Notes under the pieces: generated by a model | What the model was told of the DNA's origin: nothing | The model's input: the letters and a program-made list of their open reading frames with translations, nothing else | Database searches by the model: none | Shown: positions 1 to 8,789 of the stretch, in pieces | Numbering within the stretch: the first letter of the stretch is position 1 | How the letters are laid out: the number at the start of each line of letters is the position of its first letter | Translations under genes and position numbers: made by a program | Origin: SZUA-430 sp034440355 | Lineage (GTDB): Bacteria; Pseudomonadota; Alphaproteobacteria; Micropepsales; Micropepsaceae | Direction: 5' to 3' | DNA: 64,000 nt | Assembly (NCBI GenBank): GCA_034440355.1 | Contig: JAWXBY010000087.1 | Location: 4,743 to 68,742 of the forward strand

Positions 1-728
1 GTCAGGAAAGCGTCGGGCACGGCGCCCCATCCGCCCGGCCACATCTCGAACGCCTCGTTGCCGTCCGTATAGACGCGCACCGCAGGCTCTCGATCGGCGC
101 GAAAAATCCCACGCCCGCCAAAGCTCGCCACACGCTGCGGCCGCGCCCCCGCGATCTCGCTCAAAATGTCGAAGTCGTGGCACACCTTGTCGAGCATAAA
201 CGATCCGCCCCACTCGCGCTTGCGCCGCCAATTGCGCGCGAGATAGGCGCCATGCTCCGGCGGCAAATGTTCCGTCGCATCGATCGAAACGATCTGCCCC
301 AGATGCCCTTCGTGCACGACATCCAAAATCTCGCGAACGATCGGCGCCGACCGCATGACAAGCCCGACGAACAACGGCGGCGTCTCCTCCGTCGAAAGCC
401 GCTGCGCCAGCGCATAGGACTCGTTCTCGGTCTTGACGATCGGCTTCTCCGTAAACACCGGCGCCCGCCCGTAAAGCGCCAGCATGAGATGTTCCGCATG
501 CAGATGATTGGGCGATCCGATCAGCACGAGATCGTGCGGCCCCGACGTCAGTAGCTGTTCGGCGCTGCGATAGGCTTCGCCGGTCGAAATTCCCTCGGCT
601 TGCAGGCGCTCAAGCCCGACGGGCTCAGGATCGAAATAGCCGTCGAGTTCGAATTCCGCGCTGGCCGTCTTCAGCGCCGACAGAACCGCCGCAATCCGCT
701 GCCCGAGGCCTATGACCGCAAACCGCAT
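1..728 (-). CDS. Gfo/Idh/MocA family oxidoreductase (3' end cut by window)
   Basis: Reading the minus strand from the ATG at 726-728 gives about 242 residues, open to the window edge, so the C-terminus is missing. The protein starts with a Rossmann segment (MRFAVIGLGQR) and has a GSPNHLH-like stretch followed by FTEKPIV. The EKP motif is the family hallmark that places the catalytic lysine next to the nicotinamide. Members are NAD(P)-dependent dehydrogenases acting mostly on sugars, inositols and related hydroxyl compounds; the substrate cannot be read here. The VOC-family gene upstream ends 8 bases before this start, so the two are probably co-transcribed. The family call is secure and the substrate is unknown. 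Confidence 0.85.
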   Translation of the reverse strand, partial: MRFAVIGLGQRIAAVLSALKTASAEFELDGYFDPEPVGLERLQAEGISTGEAYRSAEQLLTSGPHDLVLIGSPNHLHAEHLMLALYGRAPVFTEKPIVKTENESYALAQRLSTEETPPLFVGLVMRSAPIVREILDVVHEGHLGQIVSIDATEHLPPEHGAYLARNWRRKREWGGSFMLDKVCHDFDILSEIAGARPQRVASFGGRGIFRADREPAVRVYTDGNEAFEMWPGGWGAVPDAFL

Positions 729-736
729 CGGCCGCG

Positions 737-1096
737 TCACATTTCAAGCCGCGGGCAGCCGACGCGCAGCATGTTGCCGTTGACGTCGACAAGCACGAAC
801 TCAGGCACGCCCCAAGGCTTCTGCTCGATTGGCATCAGCTTTCCCACGCCCGCAGCCGCGAACGCGCGATACGTGCCTTCAAGATCGTCGACGTAGATGT
901 AGCAGGTGTGATCCCGGATCGTGCCGTCGATGCCGGGCGCCTCGAAGAACTGCAGCTGCACGCCGTCGCGGATCATGAACAGGAACGAATCCGGCGGCGG
1001 CTGATCGTGCGCGCAGACAAAGCCCAGCTTCTCGTAGAACGCACGCGTCTCGGCGGGGTCGCGCATAGGCATCGTCGGAACGGCAAAGTCAGGCAT
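737..1096 (-). CDS. VOC superfamily (glyoxalase/bleomycin-resistance-like) protein
   Basis: This 119-residue protein is the length of a single vicinal-oxygen-chelate module. It shows the paired beta-alpha-beta-beta-beta pattern: a first half around DPAETRAFYEKLGF and a second around YIYVDDLEGTYRAF ending in FVLVDVNGNMLRV. The VDVNGN segment matches the usual position of the second-half metal ligand loop, although a clear Glu ligand is not evident. Family members are dioxygenases, lyases, isomerases or drug-binding proteins, so no reaction is assigned. It probably forms a two-gene unit with the downstream oxidoreductase. Confidence 0.75.
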   Translation of the reverse strand: MPDFAVPTMPMRDPAETRAFYEKLGFVCAHDQPPPDSFLFMIRDGVQLQFFEAPGIDGTIRDHTCYIYVDDLEGTYRAFAAAGVGKLMPIEQKPWGVPEFVLVDVNGNMLRVGCPRLEM

Positions 1097-1117
1097 AAAT
1101 CACCACCAAGACCGATA

Positions 1118-1153
1118 AAGAATTAGCCCTTCCCGCGTCGCCGAGGGAAGGGC
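1118..1153 (-). terminator. Hairpin terminator after hbd
   Basis: The 9-base arms at 1126-1134 (GCCCTTCCC) and 1145-1153 (GGGAAGGGC) are perfectly complementary around a 10-base loop. On the minus strand the hairpin follows the stop of hbd and is followed by a T-rich TAATTCTTTA tract. The U-run is interrupted, so strength is uncertain; on the plus strand there is no run of T. Confidence 0.5.
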
Positions 1154-1182
1154 CAAAAATCACAGCCGATGCTTGGAAAGGA

Positions 1183-2058
1183 TTACCGCGTCGGAACGGG
1201 CTTTTCGCCGCGATAGTCGTAGAATCCGCGCTTGGTCTTCTGACCCAGCCACCCGGCCTCGACGTACTTCACGAGGAGCGGGCAGGGGCGGTACTTCGAG
1301 TCCGCGAGGCCTTCGTACAGCACCTGCATCACCGACAAACACGTGTCGAGACCGATGAAGTCGGCGAGCTGCAGCGGCCCCATCGGATGGTTCGCGCCAA
1401 GACGCATGGCCGTGTCGATCGCCTCCACCGTTCCCACGCCTTCATACAGCGTGTAGACGGCCTCGTTGATCATCGGCAGCAAGATGCGGTTGACGATGAA
1501 GGCCGGGAAATCTTCCGAGTTCGCCGATGTCTTGCCCAGCTTCTTGACCAAGGCCTGCACCGACAGGAACGTCTCTTCCTCCGTCGCAATGCCGCGGATC
1601 AGTTCGACCAACTGCATCAGCGGCACCGGATTCATAAAGTGCAAGCCGATGAACCGCTCCGGCCGGTCCGTGACCGAGGCCAAACGGGTGATCGAAATCG
1701 ACGACGTGTTCGACGCGATCATCGCCTGCTTCGACAGCCTGGGACAAAGATCGACGAAGATCTGTTTCTTCAGCTTCTCGTCCTCGGTCGCCGCCTCGAT
1801 GGCAAGATCGACGTCGCGGAACGCGTCCAAAGACTTCGCGGGCTGAATGTTGTGCATCGCGCGGTCTTTGTCGGCATCCGTGATCTTGCCGCGCGCCACC
1901 TGGCGCGAGAGATTCCCGGCGATGATGTCGAAGGCCGCTTCGATCCGCTCAGCCTTCACGTCGTTGAGCAACACGGTGTAGCCCGCAAGCGCACACACAT
2001 GGGCGATACCGTTGCCCATCTGCCCTGCGCCGATCACGCCGATACGTTCGATATTCAT
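1183..2058 (-). CDS. hbd: 3-hydroxybutyryl-CoA dehydrogenase
   Basis: This 291-residue soluble NAD-dependent enzyme interconverts (S)-3-hydroxybutyryl-CoA and acetoacetyl-CoA. The N-terminal Rossmann fold is IGVIGAGQMGNGIAHVCA (GxGxxG). The catalytic region IGLHFMNPVPLMQLVE carries the family His-Asn signature near residue 140. The C-terminal 3HCDH domain has the typical NHPMGPLQLADFIGLD motif near residue 230 and ends with a TKRGFYDY segment. Length matches the stand-alone PaaH/HbdA family. It lies 83 bases downstream of etfA on the same strand, an arrangement consistent with an etfB-etfA-hbd operon for C4 acyl-CoA metabolism. Confidence 0.93.
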   Translation of the reverse strand: MNIERIGVIGAGQMGNGIAHVCALAGYTVLLNDVKAERIEAAFDIIAGNLSRQVARGKITDADKDRAMHNIQPAKSLDAFRDVDLAIEAATEDEKLKKQIFVDLCPRLSKQAMIASNTSSISITRLASVTDRPERFIGLHFMNPVPLMQLVELIRGIATEEETFLSVQALVKKLGKTSANSEDFPAFIVNRILLPMINEAVYTLYEGVGTVEAIDTAMRLGANHPMGPLQLADFIGLDTCLSVMQVLYEGLADSKYRPCPLLVKYVEAGWLGQKTKRGFYDYRGEKPVPTR

Positions 2059-2141
2059 GGCACCTATCTCGCGCTCGCACGGGCTGAAATGCCCTATGCG
2101 GCTAGAAGTTGATGTGACCCCGGCCCGTTCTGCCCTTGCCC

Positions 2142-3083
2142 CTAATACCCTTGCTTCTTCAGCTCTTCATCCAACTCCGGCACCGCCTTGAACAGGTCGG
2201 CGACGAGGCCGTAGTCGGCCACTTGGAAGATGGGGGCTTCTTCGTCTTTATTGATCGCAACGATGACCTTCGAATCTTTCATACCCGCCAAATGCTGAAT
2301 GGCGCCTGAAATACCGACGGCGATGTAAAGTTCCGGCGCGACCACCTTGCCGGTCTGCCCGACCTGATAATCGTTCGGCACAAACCCCGCATCGACCGCC
2401 GCACGGCTCGCGCCGACAGCAGCCTTCAGGCGATCGGCGATCTTCTCCAGCAGATGGAAGTTCTCACCCGACTGCATACCGCGCCCGCCCGACACGACGA
2501 CGCGCGCCGACGCAAGTTCCGGACGCTCCGATTTCGACAACTCGTCTTTCACGAACTCCGAAACGCCTGGCCCCTTCGCCGCGCCGATCGTCTCGACAGC
2601 AGCCGAGCCATTCAGCTCAGCCGCCTTGAACGCCGTCGAGCGCACGGTGATGACCTTCTTGCCCGCACCCGCCTGCACCTGCTGCAGCGCGTTGCCGGCA
2701 TAGATCGGCCGCGTAAACGTGTCCGGCCCGTCGACCGAAATGATCTCCGAGATTTGCGGCACGTTGAGAGCGGCGGCCACCCGCGGCATGAAATTCTTAC
2801 CGCTGGTCGACGCTGGCGACAGCACCGCGTCGTACTTACCGGCAAGTTCGACGACGAGTGCCGCCATGTTCTCGGCCAACTGCTGCGCATACTGCGCATC
2901 GTCGGCGAGCAGAACCTTGCCCGCACCGGCGATCTTCGCCGCCGCGTCGGCGACAGCCTTCGCGTTATGACCCGCAACCAGAATGTCGACAGGCGAGCCT
3001 AACGCCTTCGCGGCCGTCATGGACTTCACCGTCGAATCTTTGAGCGACGTATTGTCGTGCTCGGCGATCAGAAGAACGGCCAT
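2142..3083 (-). CDS. etfA: Electron transfer flavoprotein subunit alpha
   Basis: This 313-residue protein is the FAD-carrying subunit of the ETF heterodimer, which takes electrons from acyl-CoA dehydrogenases and delivers them to ETF:quinone oxidoreductase. The C-terminal FAD domain is unmistakable: VVSGGRGMQSGENF, then GASRAAVDAGFVPND, VGQTGKVVAPELYIAVGISG and IVAINKDEEAPIFQVADYG. Its start overlaps the etfB stop by one base, implying translational coupling. In this region the obvious electron donor is methylsuccinyl-CoA dehydrogenase at 7115-8764. Confidence 0.97.
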   Translation of the reverse strand: MAVLLIAEHDNTSLKDSTVKSMTAAKALGSPVDILVAGHNAKAVADAAAKIAGAGKVLLADDAQYAQQLAENMAALVVELAGKYDAVLSPASTSGKNFMPRVAAALNVPQISEIISVDGPDTFTRPIYAGNALQQVQAGAGKKVITVRSTAFKAAELNGSAAVETIGAAKGPGVSEFVKDELSKSERPELASARVVVSGGRGMQSGENFHLLEKIADRLKAAVGASRAAVDAGFVPNDYQVGQTGKVVAPELYIAVGISGAIQHLAGMKDSKVIVAINKDEEAPIFQVADYGLVADLFKAVPELDEELKKQGY

Positions 3084-3832
3084 CAGATAACCCCCGCTTC
3101 GTTCTTCAGCTTGTCGACCAGTTCCTGAACCGTCTTCACCTTTGTCCCGCCTTTGCGCTTCGGCGGCTCGGTCACCTTCAGGACCTTCAGAAGCGGCGCG
3201 GGATCGACGCCGTAATCCGCCGGCGACTTCTCGTCGATCGGCTTCTTCTTCGCCTTCATGATGTTGGGCAGCGACGCATAGCGCGGCTCGTTCAAACGAA
3301 GGTCGGTCGTGATGATCGCGGGCAAGTTCAACCGCAACGTCTGCAAGCCGCCGTCGACTTCGCGCGTCACTTCCGCCTTGCCGCCTTCGACGACGACCTT
3401 CGACGCGAACGTGCCTTGGCCCCAGCCCAAAAGCTGGGCCAGCATCTGCCCCGTTTGATTGCTGTCGTCGTCGATCGCCTGCTTGCCCAGGATGATGAGC
3501 TGGGGCGACTCCGCCTTCGCGATGCCCGCCAAAATCTTGGCGACCGTCAGCGGCTCGACCTCATGGTCGACCTTCACCAGGATGCCGCGATCGGCGCCCA
3601 TGGCGAGAGCGGTGCGAATGGTTTCCTGTGTGGCCTGAGGCCCCACCGACACGGCGATGATCTCCGTGACGACGCCCTTTTCCTTAAGCCGGATAGCTTC
3701 CTCGACGCCGATTTCGTCGAACGGATTCATCGACATTTTGACGTTGGCAAGATCGACGCCGGTTTGATCGGCTTTCACGCGAATTTTGACGTTGTAATCA
3801 ACGACGCGCTTGATCGGTACAAGCACCTTCAT
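3083..3832 (-). CDS. etfB: Electron transfer flavoprotein subunit beta
   Basis: This 249-residue AMP-binding subunit is the first gene of the etfB-etfA-hbd unit. It shows the start MKVLVPIKRVVDYNVKIRV, the NPFDEIGVEEAIRL segment, and the ETF-beta signature region around VTREVDGGLQTLRLNLPAI followed by LRLNEPRYASLPNIMKAKK. The conserved Leu/Arg/Asn-rich loop of this segment is the docking site for partner dehydrogenases in known ETFs. A near-perfect palindrome lies 72-95 bases upstream of the start and is a candidate operator for the operon. Confidence 0.97.
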   Translation of the reverse strand: MKVLVPIKRVVDYNVKIRVKADQTGVDLANVKMSMNPFDEIGVEEAIRLKEKGVVTEIIAVSVGPQATQETIRTALAMGADRGILVKVDHEVEPLTVAKILAGIAKAESPQLIILGKQAIDDDSNQTGQMLAQLLGWGQGTFASKVVVEGGKAEVTREVDGGLQTLRLNLPAIITTDLRLNEPRYASLPNIMKAKKKPIDEKSPADYGVDPAPLLKVLKVTEPPKRKGGTKVKTVQELVDKLKNEAGVI

Positions 3833-3903
3833 CAGGCAGTTCTCTCCGCTGGAATGGGGCCGCGCTTTGTGGTGGGTCGCGCAATGCCCTCAATGATATT
3901 CGT

Positions 3904-3927
3904 GTAATTGTGCGGTGCACAAATTAC
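3904..3927 (-). promoter_or_regulatory. Palindrome upstream of etfB, candidate operator
   Basis: The plus-strand core is TTGTGC (3908-3913), GGT, GCACAA (3917-3922), with perfect 6-base arms. The symmetry extends outward to GTAA/TTAC with one extra A on one side. It sits 72-95 bases before the etfB start, where a promoter is expected. The TGC-N3-GCA core resembles the TGC-rich site described for PhaR of Paracoccus; the regulator is inference. Confidence 0.55.
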
Positions 3928-4043
3928 GTGCAACCGTGAAACGTGTCAACGAAACTGGGACCGTTAAGCTTGCCAGGTGCCAAACGCCTGTGGGCGAGCG
4001 GCCCCGCTCGCGGGACCGCCCCCTGCACAGAGTTTAGACGCGC

Positions 4044-4739
4044 TTAACGTTCGGGCGCTCCCCCGAACAGTGGCTGATCGCTGCGCTTGAACAGTCCGAC
4101 CAGGATGACCCCCGCGGCAAAGCCGCCCAGATGGGCCCACCACGCGGTTCCATCCTGGATGTCGTAGACGACGAAGAAGATCTGCGTCGCGACGAACGCC
4201 CCGATCACCACCCACGCCGGCAGCTTCAGCGGCAGCCGCATGAAGGCCAGCGACCACATCTTCACGCGCGGATAGAGCATGATGTAGGCGCCGATAATGC
4301 CCGACGTCGCGCCGGACGCCCCGATCAGCGGCGCGTCCGATCCGACATTCATGGCCACATGCGCGAGCCCCGCCGCGATGCCCGTCAGCAGGTAGAAGAT
4401 CAGGAACTTGATCGACCCCATGGCGTCTTCGACATTGTCGCCGAAAACCCACAGAAACAACATGTTTCCGATCAGGTGCCACCAGTCGCCGTGCAGGAAC
4501 ATGTAGGTGATGAGTGTCGCTTCGGGCGGCAGCCCCGCGAAGTCGACGGGAATCCGCGCACCGTCCACGAGGGCCGCGGGCACGACCCCCGCCATCTGCG
4601 CGACGCCCATCAGGCCCGCTTCGCCCAGCGAATCCTGCCAGATGAAGACGATCGTGTTGATGACGATCAACCCGACGGTCACGAACTGAAACCAGATGAA
4701 CTTGAGCGGGTTGTCGTCTTTAAGCGGCAGAAAAACCAT
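4044..4739 (-). CDS. Rhomboid family intramembrane serine protease
   Basis: This 231-residue polytopic inner-membrane protein has six predicted hydrophobic segments. The rhomboid landmarks are visible: HGDWWHLIGNMLFLWVFGD in the second segment, the catalytic serine in IGASGATSGIIGAY, and a later histidine in WWAHLGGFAAGVILVG that completes the Ser-His dyad. The EDAMG loop following the second segment is also characteristic. Rhomboids cleave substrates inside the membrane; no substrate is suggested by the neighbours. The start at 4739 (MVFLPLKDDNP) matches the usual start of alphaproteobacterial homologues. Confidence 0.93.
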   Translation of the reverse strand: MVFLPLKDDNPLKFIWFQFVTVGLIVINTIVFIWQDSLGEAGLMGVAQMAGVVPAALVDGARIPVDFAGLPPEATLITYMFLHGDWWHLIGNMLFLWVFGDNVEDAMGSIKFLIFYLLTGIAAGLAHVAMNVGSDAPLIGASGATSGIIGAYIMLYPRVKMWSLAFMRLPLKLPAWVVIGAFVATQIFFVVYDIQDGTAWWAHLGGFAAGVILVGLFKRSDQPLFGGAPER

Positions 4740-4839
4740 GGATGCCTCGGAGAGGGTTTACCGGAACAGGCCAAACCATATCCGACGCGTCGTCCACACG
4801 CGAACGCCGAACCGCGCCGCACCGGAAACGAGGGTTTTC

Positions 4840-5346
4840 CTAGACTTTCAGGTGCGTCCGCACGTCGTCGAGCACCCGAAGCCAGTTGTCGACATGCCGC
4901 TTCAGATTCGCGGTCGTCACCCCGTCTCTGATGTTCACCGAGTAGTCGAACATGAACATCTTGCCGTCCTTGCTCAGGTAAGCGCGGCCGAAGACGAATT
5001 TTTGATTGTAGACGTTGGCGGAATCGACGCCGGCGTTCTTGGCCAAGTCCCACTGCGCCAGAAACTGAAGATTGTTGCAGCGCCGTTTGTCTGCGCCCGT
5101 ACCCGTGCAGTCGTACATATTGACGTAGAACTCGGTCCCCTTCGGCGTCTTCGCCGACAGCCAAGGGTCTTCATCGGACGTCGTCGAGTCCTTCACCGTC
5201 ATCCCGTGCGACGCCAGAATCTCGACCAACTCGCCGCGCGTGATGCCGCCTTCCATCAGCTTGACCTTCGCCGCCGGCGCCGCCGCGAGCGCGGCACCGG
5301 TCAGGCCAAGCGCCGCAACGACTGCAATGAGCAACGACTTGAGCAT
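4840..5346 (-). CDS. YbjN-domain protein with signal peptide
   Basis: I start this at the ATG at 5344-5346, giving 168 residues beginning with a signal peptide (MLKSLLIAVVAALGLTGAALAA). The longer open frame upstream has no signal-like character and is rejected. The mature part has the YbjN fold pattern: LVEILASHGMTV, GTEFYVNMYDC, a Cys pair near the middle (DCTGTGADKRRCNN), and FMFDYSVNIRDGVTTANLKRHVDNW. YbjN proteins are small type III chaperone-like regulators; exported versions are common in Alphaproteobacteria but their role is not known. Confidence 0.75.
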   Translation of the reverse strand: MLKSLLIAVVAALGLTGAALAAAPAAKVKLMEGGITRGELVEILASHGMTVKDSTTSDEDPWLSAKTPKGTEFYVNMYDCTGTGADKRRCNNLQFLAQWDLAKNAGVDSANVYNQKFVFGRAYLSKDGKMFMFDYSVNIRDGVTTANLKRHVDNWLRVLDDVRTHLKV

Positions 5347-5423
5347 GAAATGATCTCCGCGACACCGGACGACAAGGCGGCGAAATGTAATCCCGCACGC
5401 CGCAATTTCAACTGACGCAAAGT

Positions 5424-5993
5424 TTAAGTGCGATTGGCGCCGGGCACCCAAAGCACGTCGCCACCCGCGCTCAAATTGGCGAACCGCGCCGCGACGAACA
5501 GAAAATCCGACAAGCGGTTCGCGTATTTCACCGCCGTTTCGCCCACAGGCTCGCTCTCCGCAAGCTTGACGATCAGCCGCTCCGCGCGCCGGCACACCGT
5601 ACGCGCAACGTGAAGCTGTGCCGCCGCCGCCGTGCCGCCGGGCAGGACAAAAGAGCGCAGCGGCTGCAGTTTCTCGTTCATCGCGTCGATTTCGCGCTCA
5701 AGCCGGTCGACCTGCGGCTGCGCGATACGCAGCGCTTTCGCCGCCATCTCGCTGCCGTCGTCGGGCACGCACAAATCGGCGCCGAGATCGAAGAGATCGT
5801 TCTGCACCCGCGCCAGCATCAGATCGAGGTCACCCGATGCATGCAGGCGCGCCACGCCCACGCACGCATTCGTCTCGTCGACAGTGCCATAGGCTTCGAT
5901 GCGCGGATCGTACTTCGCCACACGCTTGCCGGTGCCCAGCGCCGTGTCGCCCTTGTCGCCCGTGCGCGTATAGATGCGGTTCAAAACGACCAA
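5424..5993 (-). CDS. Cob(I)alamin adenosyltransferase, PduO type
   Basis: This 189-residue cytosolic enzyme transfers the adenosyl group of ATP to cob(I)alamin to make adenosylcobalamin. The N-terminal ATP-binding signature is complete (IYTRTGDKGDTALGTG, then RIEAYGTVDETNACVG). The central helix carries the RRAERLIVKL segment with the conserved arginines, followed by NRLSDFLFVAARF near the C-terminus. Length is typical for the family. It lies 12 bases behind a small membrane protein gene and in the same region as ethylmalonyl-CoA mutase, which needs this cofactor. I saw no cobalamin riboswitch upstream. Confidence 0.94.
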   Translation of the reverse strand: MVVLNRIYTRTGDKGDTALGTGKRVAKYDPRIEAYGTVDETNACVGVARLHASGDLDLMLARVQNDLFDLGADLCVPDDGSEMAAKALRIAQPQVDRLEREIDAMNEKLQPLRSFVLPGGTAAAAQLHVARTVCRRAERLIVKLAESEPVGETAVKYANRLSDFLFVAARFANLSAGGDVLWVPGANRT

Positions 5994-6005
5994 GACATGC
6001 CTCCG

Positions 6006-6212
6006 TTACGGCGTCGGACCTTTGCCAAAGAAGTAGAGCACGGCCATGATGATCACGATGGCGGCAAGCTGCGCGACGATACGCAGCCGCATGATCTTGT
6101 TCGAATAGCTGCGCGCGAAATCGCCGCCGCGAAAAAGGCTGTAGAGCCCGACCAGAAGCACCAGGGCGACGATGCCCACGGCGACGGCGACAAGGATTTT
6201 TCCCTCAAGCAT
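6006..6212 (-). CDS. Twin-transmembrane small protein
   Basis: This 68-residue protein has two hydrophobic helices (about residues 5-27 and 46-63) separated by a basic loop containing FARSYSNKIMRLRI. This pattern is that of the alphaproteobacterial 'twin transmembrane' small protein, distantly like HIG1-domain proteins. It lies 12 bases before the adenosyltransferase gene and 30 bases after the YdcF gene, so it is likely in the same operon. Its function is unknown. Confidence 0.8.
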   Translation of the reverse strand: MLEGKILVAVAVGIVALVLLVGLYSLFRGGDFARSYSNKIMRLRIVAQLAAIVIIMAVLYFFGKGPTP

Positions 6213-6242
6213 GGGCCAACTGATAGCACGTTTTGCGACCGA

Positions 6243-7037
6243 TCAAGGCCCCGGAAAAAACGCCTCCGTCCGCCCCGAAACATAATAGGCGCCAAGCCCG
6301 ATCCACTCCTTGGCCGCGATATCCGTGCGCCGAAGCCCTTCGCTCGCAAACGCAAACGGCCGAAGCATCGACGTCGCACCGACGGTCCGGAAGTCGACGG
6401 GATAAGCAACGACCTCAAACCCCGCCGCCCGAAACACACCCATCGAACGCGGCATATGAAACGCCGACGTCACCAGCAACCATCGCTCACCGGCCTTGGG
6501 CGCGGCCAGCTCTTTGGCGTAAACCGCATTCTGAAACGTGTTCAGCGACCGCCGCTCATACAACACGCGCCCGCGCTCAAGCCCCAGTTCGCCGATCGTA
6601 TTCTCAAGCAGCGTCGCTTCGGCCGTCGCGTCGGGCGTAAACTCGCTGCCGCCGCCCGCATAGACGATCTTCGCGTTCGGATACCGCCGCGCCAAATCGC
6701 CAAGCGCCACGATCCGCTCGCCGGTCTCGTTCAACGCCATCTGCCCATGCACATTCGTCGCTTCGGTATCGAACGTGCCCCCCAACACGACGACACCAGC
6801 GATCGACGCACCGTCATCGACGAACACCGGAAAGCGCTCCTCAAGCGGCCACATCAAGGCATTCCCGACCGGCAACAACCCCGCCGCCAGTAACGCGACA
6901 AGAGCACCGGCCGTCAGTCGCCACCCGAGCTTCGCATAGCGCGTCCAAGCCAAAGCAACGCCCACCAACGCCAACGTCAAAAGCGCGTTGGACGGCGTGA
7001 GAAAGAACCAGACGATCTTGGAAACGAAATAGAACAT
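6243..7037 (-). CDS. YdcF family (DUF218) membrane protein
   Basis: This 264-residue protein has N-terminal membrane helices (about residues 1-70, starting MFYFVSKIVWFFLTPSN) and a DUF218 domain. The domain begins IAGVVVLGG, has IVYAGGG, the acidic E-x-x-S/T region around ERRSLNTFQNA, and WLLVTSAFHMPRSMGVFRAAG. The SAFHMPRS motif is diagnostic. The family includes ElyC and SanA, linked to cell-envelope and peptidoglycan precursor homeostasis; the biochemistry is unresolved. It is the first gene of the YdcF / twin-membrane / adenosyltransferase group. Confidence 0.88.
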   Translation of the reverse strand: MFYFVSKIVWFFLTPSNALLTLALVGVALAWTRYAKLGWRLTAGALVALLAAGLLPVGNALMWPLEERFPVFVDDGASIAGVVVLGGTFDTEATNVHGQMALNETGERIVALGDLARRYPNAKIVYAGGGSEFTPDATAEATLLENTIGELGLERGRVLYERRSLNTFQNAVYAKELAAPKAGERWLLVTSAFHMPRSMGVFRAAGFEVVAYPVDFRTVGATSMLRPFAFASEGLRRTDIAAKEWIGLGAYYVSGRTEAFFPGP

Positions 7038-7114
7038 GCGCGATCACCCTCGCGCGGGACTGTCAGTCCGCAGCGGCCGTCCCGGCAAGCAACGGCCGTC
7101 ACATCAATCCAAGC

Positions 7115-8764
7115 TTAGTTCGCGTCTTCGAGCAGCCGGCGCGCGATCACCTGCGCCTGAATCTCCGCTGCGCCCTCGAAAATGTTGAGGATGCGCGCAT
7201 CGCACAGCACGCGGCTCACCGGATACTCGAGCGCAAAGCCGTTGCCGCCGTGGATCTGCACCGCATTGTCGGCGGCGGCCCACGCCACGCGCGCGGCCAG
7301 CAACTTCGCCATGCCCGCCTCAAGGTCGCACCGCCGCCCCGCATCCTTCTCGCGTGCCGCAAAGTACGTGATCTGCCGCGCGATCATGATCTCGACCGCC
7401 ATCATCGCGATCTTGTTGGCAACGCGCGGGAAGCCGAAGATCGCCTTGCCGAATTGCTGGCGCTCCAAGCCATAGCGCAAACCCAAATCCATTGCCGACT
7501 GCGCGACGCCGATCGCCCGCGCCGCCGTTTGAATGCGCGCGGATTCAAACGTCACCATCAGCTGCTTGAAGCCCTGCCCCTCTTCGCCGCCCAGCAAATT
7601 CGCGTGCGGCACCTCGAACCCGTCGAAGCCGATCTCGTATTCCTTCATGCCCCGATAGCCCAGCACGCGGATCTCGCCGCCGCTCATCCCCTTCACCGGA
7701 AACGGCTTGGCGTCCGTACCGCGCGGCTTCGGCGCGAGGAACATCGAAAGGCCCTTATACCCCGGCGCATTCGGATTGGTGCGCACCAGCAAGGTCATCA
7801 CATCGGCGCGCGCCGCGTGCGTGATCCACGTCTTGTTGCCGGTCACCGTCCACGTATCGCCGTCACGCACCGCACGCGTGCGCAGCGAGCCCAAGTCCGA
7901 TCCCGTGTTCGGTTCGGTGAACACCGCCGTCGGCAGAATCTCGCCCGACGCAATCTTCGGCAGCCAGTACTCTTTCTGCGCCGCCGTCCCGCCGCCCAGG
8001 ATCAGTTCGGCCGCAATCTCCGACCGCGTACCCAACGAGCCGACGCCAATATACCCGCGCGAAAGCTCTTCCGACACGACGCACATCGCCGTCTTGCCGA
8101 GTCCCGCGCCGCCGAACGTCTCCGGAATCGTAAGCCCGAAAACACCAAGCGCACCCATCTCCTCGACGACCGAGAACGGAATAAGCTCGTCCTTCAAATG
8201 CCAATCGTGCGCGTGAGGTACGACGCGATCGAGCGCGAACTTTCGAAATTGATCGCGCACCAACGTCATCTCATCGTCGAGCCCGATCTCGCCGAACGTA
8301 ACGGCGTTGGGGTTCGCAGCGATGAGGCTCGCAAGCTCGGCCTTCACGCGCTGGTCAAGCCCATGGGCGATAAGGTCGGCCACCGCACCCGAGGTGAAGC
8401 GCGCGATGTCCGCCTGCGCAATGCCCACATCGCCAGGCCGCACCATCTCGCCTTGGCTCATCGGAATGCCGCCCGCGATCTGCGCGCAGTACTCGCCGAA
8501 CGCCGCGCCCAGCAGCAGCCGCTCGAAGGCGCCGAACTTGCCGCTCGCCTCAAGCCGCTCCGCCCAACCGTGCATCTGACGCAGCGCCTCGACATAGGTC
8601 GCAAACCAAGCGAACCCGTGCGCGGCATGCTGCGCCTTGTCGACGCTTCCCGCCGCGGCGACGGCAGCGCGCGCGCCGGCCTTGGCCTTCATCTCGAGAG
8701 TCTCCGCGGCGGTCACCGCGGCGCGGGTCAAGGGAAGCAAGGTTTTGGCGGTCGAAAGGGGCAT
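7115..8764 (-). CDS. mcd: (2S)-methylsuccinyl-CoA dehydrogenase
   Basis: This 549-residue flavoprotein has a C-terminal acyl-CoA dehydrogenase core (about residues 165-545) preceded by a helical extension of about 150 residues. Ordinary acyl-CoA dehydrogenases have about 380 residues; this extension and total length fit Mcd of the ethylmalonyl-CoA pathway, which oxidises methylsuccinyl-CoA to mesaconyl-CoA. Core motifs are TEPNTGSDLGSLRTRAV, WTVTGNKTWITHA and IQIHGGNGFALEYPVSRVLCDARILNIFEG. Electrons go to ETF, encoded nearby. The presence of ccr and ecm in the same region supports the specific assignment; an isovaleryl- or other acyl-CoA dehydrogenase is less likely. Confidence 0.9.
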   Translation of the reverse strand: MPLSTAKTLLPLTRAAVTAAETLEMKAKAGARAAVAAAGSVDKAQHAAHGFAWFATYVEALRQMHGWAERLEASGKFGAFERLLLGAAFGEYCAQIAGGIPMSQGEMVRPGDVGIAQADIARFTSGAVADLIAHGLDQRVKAELASLIAANPNAVTFGEIGLDDEMTLVRDQFRKFALDRVVPHAHDWHLKDELIPFSVVEEMGALGVFGLTIPETFGGAGLGKTAMCVVSEELSRGYIGVGSLGTRSEIAAELILGGGTAAQKEYWLPKIASGEILPTAVFTEPNTGSDLGSLRTRAVRDGDTWTVTGNKTWITHAARADVMTLLVRTNPNAPGYKGLSMFLAPKPRGTDAKPFPVKGMSGGEIRVLGYRGMKEYEIGFDGFEVPHANLLGGEEGQGFKQLMVTFESARIQTAARAIGVAQSAMDLGLRYGLERQQFGKAIFGFPRVANKIAMMAVEIMIARQITYFAAREKDAGRRCDLEAGMAKLLAARVAWAAADNAVQIHGGNGFALEYPVSRVLCDARILNIFEGAAEIQAQVIARRLLEDAN

Positions 8765-8789
8765 GGTGGTCTCGGTCGGGGAAAGGATG

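Noticed and set aside
5994..6005. Cobalamin riboswitch before the adenosyltransferase
   Set aside because: The gap is only 12 bases and no B12-box was seen in the leader of the operon's first gene.
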